Part shown: positions 60,105 through 64,000 of the stretch, one piece after another | Position numbering within the stretch: position 1 is the stretch's first letter | How the letters are laid out: each line of letters starts with the position of its first letter | Assembly: GCA_964495885.1 (NCBI GenBank) | Contig: CAZBWO010000005.1 | Span: forward strand, 1-64,000 | Length of the DNA stretch: 64,000 bases | Direction of reading: 5' to 3' | Source of the DNA: PALG01 sp964495885 | GTDB taxonomy: Bacteria > Bacteroidota > Bacteroidia > Flavobacteriales > Flavobacteriaceae | Position numbers and translations under genes: made by a program | The notes under the pieces: generated by a model | What the model saw: only the letters and a program-made list of their open reading frames with translations | What the model was told of the DNA's origin: nothing | The model's database searches: none

Positions 60105-61477
60105 TAGTTGGAGATTTGAACTGCAGCAGCCCTCTGTTGATAGGTTGCCGCCTTTTTGGTATCTCCTAAATTAGTGTACGCTTTACTAAGCTGTTCATAA
60201 AAGTCTTTTTCCATTCTAGGGTCGTCCAACAAAAAGTCTAATCCCATCTCTAAATTTTCAGCGGCTGTTTCAAAATTTCCCAATTCGTTATGTGCCACAC
60301 CATTTAAAAGATACAATAAGGACTGTGCTGGAAAAATCGCCAATGAATTTTCACTTAATGCCGCCGCTTCTTCAAATTTCCCTGTATCTATTTGAAGTAA
60401 AACCGTGTTCTTTATCAAACTATAATTATCTGGATCCAACGATGCTCCTTTTTCATAAAACTGAAGCGCCATCGCCTTCTTCTTTTGTGCTACAAAATAG
60501 CTCCCTAGTTGTTCATAAAAATTGCCAGATTGGTCTTTTTCCAATAAAGGAATAATGGTTTCCAACTCATTTTCATAAGAGGGGTTCTGCGCCACAAACC
60601 CTAAGAAATCTGAAAGTACCGTATACTTACTTGTATTTTCAATATCATTGGCTGTAAAGACTTTTTTGATAGAGCTAATTGCTTTGTCTGTGTCCCCATT
60701 CCCTAAATAGAATTTATACAATGCCAAATGTGCTTTATTGGACTTAGGGTGGTTTTTTAAAAGTTCCTGTGCCGTTTCAAAGGCCTTTTGGGAATTGCCT
60801 TCTTCGCTATATAAATAAATAAGATTGAGATAATCCTTTTCATTTTTGGAATTTGCTTCAATTTTTGATTCCAGATTTTCAATTGCACCTTCGCTGTTCC
60901 CCGTCACTTTATAGATTTGTCTTCTAAGTGAATCCCTATATAAGCTTTCACCCCATGATTCATCCAACTCATCTAATAATTCCAGGGCTTTATCATACTG
61001 TTTGGTTCTGCTGTAGAGACTTGCTAAATCTTCTTTGTAGTCATCTTCAATCTTGGCAAGTTTTTGAACCAATATAATGGCAGATTCATAGTCCCTCTCT
61101 TCATAATATACATCATACAACGCTTCCAAAACTTCCATTTTGTCTCCTTCGGTTTGAAGGACTTGCTGGTAGCTTGCTTCGGCTTCTTCATAGCGTTTTA
61201 AGGCGAATAGGTTTTTACCTCTTTCGTAAAATACCACTGCTTCCAATTCTGGATCACTTTTCGCGGCTCTTTCAGCTTTTTGAAGTGCATTGAGTGCCAA
61301 CTCATAGTTTTCAATTCCCTTTTGTTTCAGCGCTTCAAAAAAGTTTTCCTGAAAAGCATCACTTACATTTCCAAGATCATCATTTACTTGTGCCTCTGTA
61401 TCTTCCTGTGCCATAGCAAAGCCTGATATGAAGTAAGTCATAACAAAGAAGAATACAATATTTAGGCTTTTTTTCAT
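60104..61477 (-). CDS. Tetratricopeptide-repeat protein, exported
   Basis: 457 residues from MKKSLNIVFFFVMTYF, a signal peptide ending near FAMAQ; an ATG 12 nt upstream is an alternative. About ten TPR units are visible (e.g. AVFYERGKNLFALKRYEEAEASYQQVL, LALYKFYLGNGDTDKAISSI, AYTNLGDTKKAATYQQRA). TPRs scaffold protein complexes; the partner is probably an envelope protein of the same operon. The start overlaps the end of the nucleotidyltransferase gene by 4 nt. Confidence 0.88.
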   Translation of the reverse strand: MKKSLNIVFFFVMTYFISGFAMAQEDTEAQVNDDLGNVSDAFQENFFEALKQKGIENYELALNALQKAERAAKSDPELEAVVFYERGKNLFALKRYEEAEASYQQVLQTEGDKMEVLEALYDVYYEERDYESAIILVQKLAKIEDDYKEDLASLYSRTKQYDKALELLDELDESWGESLYRDSLRRQIYKVTGNSEGAIENLESKIEANSKNEKDYLNLIYLYSEEGNSQKAFETAQELLKNHPKSNKAHLALYKFYLGNGDTDKAISSIKKVFTANDIENTSKYTVLSDFLGFVAQNPSYENELETIIPLLEKDQSGNFYEQLGSYFVAQKKKAMALQFYEKGASLDPDNYSLIKNTVLLQIDTGKFEEAAALSENSLAIFPAQSLLYLLNGVAHNELGNFETAAENLEMGLDFLLDDPRMEKDFYEQLSKAYTNLGDTKKAATYQQRAAAVQISN

Positions 61478-62490
61478 TTCAGTTCGCAATAGTCCCCAAT
61501 GCTAATTTGGGTAAAATTCCCATCAAAAAATACATGATTACCAATCATTGCTTGATCTAAGGTAGCGTTTTTAATGGTTGATGTTGTTTGTATGATACTA
61601 TTTTTAACGGAACTATTCTCAATTATTGTGCCTTTCCCTACTGAAACAAACGGGCCTATCGTACTATTTCTTAAAACAACATCATCGCCAATAAAGCACG
61701 GAGGGATAATTTCTGAATTTTCAATGGTATGGTTTTCTGAAAGAAGCGTTGCTCCGTCTTCTTGTAGGAATCCCAACATTTTGGTGTTGGTTTCAATAGC
61801 TACATCCTTATTTCCACAGTCCATCCACTCGTCTACAGTTCCTGTTTTAAAGACTTTCCCCTGCGCCATCATTCGTTTGATGCCATCATTAATTTGGTAC
61901 TCCCCACCATGAATAATATCATGATCTAATACATACTGAAGTTCTCTTTTGAGTTCAGAAATCTCTTTAAAGTAATAGATTCCTATGACTGCTTGGTTAC
62001 TCACAAAGGTTTGGGGCTTTTCAACCAGTTCCACAATTTCATTCCGATCGTTCAAGTTTACCACTCCGTAGGCTTCCGGATTGGGAACTTCCTTGGTCCA
62101 AATGACACTGTCTGCCTGCTTGTCCAAATCAAATTGAGCCCTAATCAAGGTGTCTGCATATGCTATCACGGCAGGACCTGAAAGAGAAGGTTCTGCACAC
62201 ATAATGGCATGCCCAGTTCCTTTTGGTTCTAACTGACGATAAATGGAAGGCTTCGCCCCTAATTGGTTGGCTAATTCCTTTAAACTGATCACCACTTCCT
62301 CCCCAAAAAAAGCAGGATCTCCCAAAATAAATGCAATTTCTTCAATAGGTTCTTGCAATACCTTTGCGATATCCCGAACCAATTGATGTACAATAGGTGT
62401 TCCAGCAATAGGAACCAATGGTTTCGGAACAGTTAAAGTATGAGGTCTTAGCCTTGAACCACGACCTGCCATTGGGACAATAATTTTCAT
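61474..62490 (-). CDS. Sugar-phosphate nucleotidyltransferase with left-handed beta-helix
   Basis: 338 residues. N-terminal nucleotidyltransferase domain (about 1-225) with VPMAGRGSRLRPHTLTVPKPLVPIAG, EPKGTGHAIMCAEPS, AYADTLI and GEYQINDGI. It makes an NDP-sugar from a sugar 1-phosphate (glucose- or mannose-1-phosphate type). The C-terminal hexapeptide repeats (FIGDDVVLRNSTIGPFVSVGKG) form a beta-helix. The exact sugar cannot be read from sequence. It sits 19 nt after dut. Confidence 0.9.
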   Translation of the reverse strand: MKIIVPMAGRGSRLRPHTLTVPKPLVPIAGTPIVHQLVRDIAKVLQEPIEEIAFILGDPAFFGEEVVISLKELANQLGAKPSIYRQLEPKGTGHAIMCAEPSLSGPAVIAYADTLIRAQFDLDKQADSVIWTKEVPNPEAYGVVNLNDRNEIVELVEKPQTFVSNQAVIGIYYFKEISELKRELQYVLDHDIIHGGEYQINDGIKRMMAQGKVFKTGTVDEWMDCGNKDVAIETNTKMLGFLQEDGATLLSENHTIENSEIIPPCFIGDDVVLRNSTIGPFVSVGKGTIIENSSVKNSIIQTTSTIKNATLDQAMIGNHVFFDGNFTQISIGDYCELK

Positions 62491-62509
62491 TTCAACTTTT
62501 TTTAAATCA

Positions 62510-62944
62510 TTATTTTACTCCAGTACTTCCAAATCCGCCTGCGCCTCTATTCGTTTCAGAAAGGTGCTCTACGGTTTCCCACGTAGCTCGTTCATGTTTG
62601 GCAATCACTAATTGGGCGATACGTTCCCCATTTTCAATGGTAAAAGATTCATTGGAAAGATTTACCAAAATAACCCCTATTTCCCCTCTATAATCAGCAT
62701 CAATGGTACCAGGGGCATTTAATACTGTAATTCCTTTTTTGAAGGCTAGTCCGCTTCTGGGCCTAACTTGTGCTTCCACTCCTATGGGCAGTTCAATGAA
62801 CAACCCTGTCTTAACCAAGCTTCTTTCTAAAGGCTTTAGGGTTATTGGAGTTTCAACTACCGCTCTCAAATCCATTCCAGCGGAAGCTTCGGTTTCATAA
62901 TTGGGCAACGGATGCCCAGATCTATTAATAATCTTAACGGTCAT
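62510..62944 (-). CDS. dut: dUTP diphosphatase
   Basis: 144 residues of trimeric dUTPase, which hydrolyses dUTP to dUMP. All five motifs are present: SAGMDLRA, RSGLA in RPRSGLAFKKG, GTIDADYRGEIGVI, ENGERIAQLVIAKHE and the glycine-rich C-terminal arm RGAGGFGSTG. It begins the tightly spaced run dut-nucleotidyltransferase-TPR-DUF4292-envC, a gene order often seen in flavobacteria, with a lipoprotein gene 9 nt upstream. Confidence 0.96.
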   Translation of the reverse strand: MTVKIINRSGHPLPNYETEASAGMDLRAVVETPITLKPLERSLVKTGLFIELPIGVEAQVRPRSGLAFKKGITVLNAPGTIDADYRGEIGVILVNLSNESFTIENGERIAQLVIAKHERATWETVEHLSETNRGAGGFGSTGVK

Positions 62945-62953
62945 TATAAAAGT

Positions 62954-63457
62954 TTATTGATCTGTATTAGGATTGTTTGTTGTTGGATATGCTAGCATCG
63001 GTTTTACTTCCACTTGGGATATTTTATAGTACTTCAGTAAGCCCTCAACCATATAACTAATGGCAATTTCATCAGCTCCCAACTCAAAAGGCAATTTTTG
63101 TGGAGGGGTGTTCTTTGCTTCTTTAGAGGGGTCTGCATCCATGATGATATCCCTATTGAGGTTATCTTTCACGTTTGCATAATAATGGGCTGGTTTGTTG
63201 GAATCCTGAATAAGTGTTTCAACTTTATTACTATAATACACATTCTTCATGATAACGCCATCTACCACATTTTCTAAAGTTATATGGATATGGGTGCCCG
63301 ATCCTCCTCCTTGCACCCCTGCAACCCACTGTTGGGTATATGCCGAAGCTATTTGAAACGGTGGATCTTTTTCAAATTGCATTTCTTTTCCTCCGGCACA
63401 ATCGCTTGTAAATAGTGCCAATATGATGATTGCAGTTATTTTTACCAATTGTTTCAT
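62954..63457 (-). CDS. Lipoprotein of unknown function
   Basis: 167 residues. Lipobox TSDC gives a lipidated Cys near residue 20. The body is beta-rich (FQIASAYTQQWVAGVQGGGSGTHIHITLENV, GADEIAISYMVEGLLKYYKISQVEVKPML). The conserved-looking GGGSGTHIHI stretch might bind a metal. No named family is recognised. It probably starts the dut operon. Confidence 0.75.
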   Translation of the reverse strand: MKQLVKITAIIILALFTSDCAGGKEMQFEKDPPFQIASAYTQQWVAGVQGGGSGTHIHITLENVVDGVIMKNVYYSNKVETLIQDSNKPAHYYANVKDNLNRDIIMDADPSKEAKNTPPQKLPFELGADEIAISYMVEGLLKYYKISQVEVKPMLAYPTTNNPNTDQ

Positions 63458-63495
63458 TTTTTATTGTGTACAAAAGTCTTGCCATAAAGGTAACA

Positions 63496-63524
63496 AAAAA
63501 ACCTCCTGTGAAAAGGAGGTTTTG
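63496..63524 (-). terminator. Hairpin terminator of the atpG transcript
   Basis: AAAACCTCC / GGAGGTTTT stem. On the minus strand it is followed by a T-run, ending transcription from atpG. Confidence 0.75.
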
Positions 63525-63557
63525 GTATAGAATATGGTCTATTCAGGATGAAAATTA

Positions 63558-64000
63558 TTATCCCGCCAAAGCTTCGGCACCTCCTACAATTTCGAGGATT
63601 TCCCCAGTAATTGCAGCTTGTCTTGCTTTGTTGTATTCCAATGTCAAATTATTCTTCAACTCTTTGGCATTATCGGTCGCTTTGTGCATGGCAGTCATTC
63701 GGGCTCCATGCTCACTAGCTACGCTATCACGCAAGGCTTTGAACAATTGGGTTTTTAAACTTTTCGGGATTAACTCTTCCACGATTTCTTCTTTGGAAGG
63801 TTCAAAAATATAATCGGTATTGCTGGTAGTTTCAGTTTCTGAAGCATTCGCCACAATCGGCAAAAATTGCTCATGCATTACGATTTGTGTTGCAGCATTT
63901 TTAAACTTATTATAAACCAACACAATCTTATCGTAACTACCATCAACGAAATATTGCATTAATTTTTCGGCAATAGCGGCGTTATTTTCAAAGGTAAGAT
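63558..64000 (-). CDS. atpG: ATP synthase F1 gamma subunit (3' part, continues beyond window)
   Basis: The last 147 residues are visible. The frame continues unbroken to the window edge, so the real start lies outside. The C-terminal helix of gamma is recognisable: VASEHGARMTAMHKATDNAKELKNNLTLEYNKARQAAITGEILEIVGGAEAL, matching the conserved E-x-x-ARMxAMxxAxxNA...ITxEIxEIVxGAxA. Gamma is the rotating shaft of F1 in the H+-driven ATP synthase. A terminator follows. Confidence 0.95.
   Translation of the reverse strand, partial: LTFENNAAIAEKLMQYFVDGSYDKIVLVYNKFKNAATQIVMHEQFLPIVANASETETTSNTDYIFEPSKEEIVEELIPKSLKTQLFKALRDSVASEHGARMTAMHKATDNAKELKNNLTLEYNKARQAAITGEILEIVGGAEALAG

Noticed and set aside
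1..64000. CRISPR arrays, insertion sequences, rRNA operon
   Set aside because: No regularly spaced repeats, transposase genes with terminal repeats, or rRNA sequence were seen.

Overview
The window looks like chromosomal DNA of a marine-type member of the Flavobacteriaceae (Bacteroidota). The evidence is low-to-moderate GC, TAnnTTTG-type -7 promoter boxes, a GldH gliding lipoprotein, a type IX secretion C-terminal sorting domain on a subtilase, a very large HYR/Calx-beta surface protein, an SDR-type threonine dehydrogenase very close to the Flavobacterium enzyme, and HU-CCDC81/SPOR and RicT/PSP1 proteins. I see no prophage, transposon, CRISPR array or rRNA operon. There is one tRNA gene (Arg, anticodon CCT).

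Layout. 1-6469 (minus): the N-terminal >2150 residues of a secreted giant repeat protein, in which two foreign domains are nested inside HYR-type repeats. 6579-10989: an unusual cluster of two phage tail-collar (MdpB-like) proteins, a substrate-binding-protein fold without a signal peptide, a Tat-exported intradiol-dioxygenase-like protein that has lost its His ligands, a PRMT5-like methyltransferase, and an unknown beta-rich protein. 11130-40269: mostly housekeeping genes (tdh, M13 peptidase, MATE, EI24, CNNM/CBS, ogt, PolB-like exonuclease, fused ABC ATPase, scoAB, PBP1A, gldH, ricT, recA, sigma/anti-sigma-barrel pair, plsC, trpS, dprA, HU-SPOR protein, thioesterase, T9SS subtilase), plus a candidate 29-aa small ORF in the only long gene-free stretch (23650-23967).

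40339-58093 is the most interesting region: a sulfide/persulfide and copper module. A Crp/Fnr regulator whose only cysteines are Cys77, Cys83 and Cys84 is followed by a TauE/SafE exporter, two tandem CstB-like persulfide dioxygenase-rhodaneses, a 1-Cys peroxiredoxin, a periplasmic rhodanese, an HMA metallochaperone-like protein, a cytochrome c-DUF3365 fusion, a TPMT-like methyltransferase and a type II sulfide:quinone oxidoreductase. Next come a TonB-dependent receptor with the OprC-type Cys-x3-Met copper motif and a small Cys-rich membrane protein. Divergent from these is a TolC/HlyD/RND operon ending in a small PII-like protein and a DUF2892 protein. Five copies of the palindrome GTAAC-N4-GTTAC lie in front of these transcription units. 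Each is 29.5 or 30.5 bp (dyad centre to box start) upstream of a TAnnTTTG-like box, the geometry of a class II Crp/Fnr activator. I infer one regulon, and a route of sulfide oxidation (SQR, then persulfide dioxygenase/rhodanese, then export of sulfite or thiosulfate) linked to copper handling. The gene content resembles the staphylococcal cst operon, but a Crp/Fnr protein stands where CstR would be.

58096-63457 is a cell-envelope and nucleotide operon (minus: lipoprotein, dut, sugar nucleotidyltransferase, TPR protein, DUF4292 lipoprotein, EnvC-like). 63558-64000 is the 3' end of atpG.
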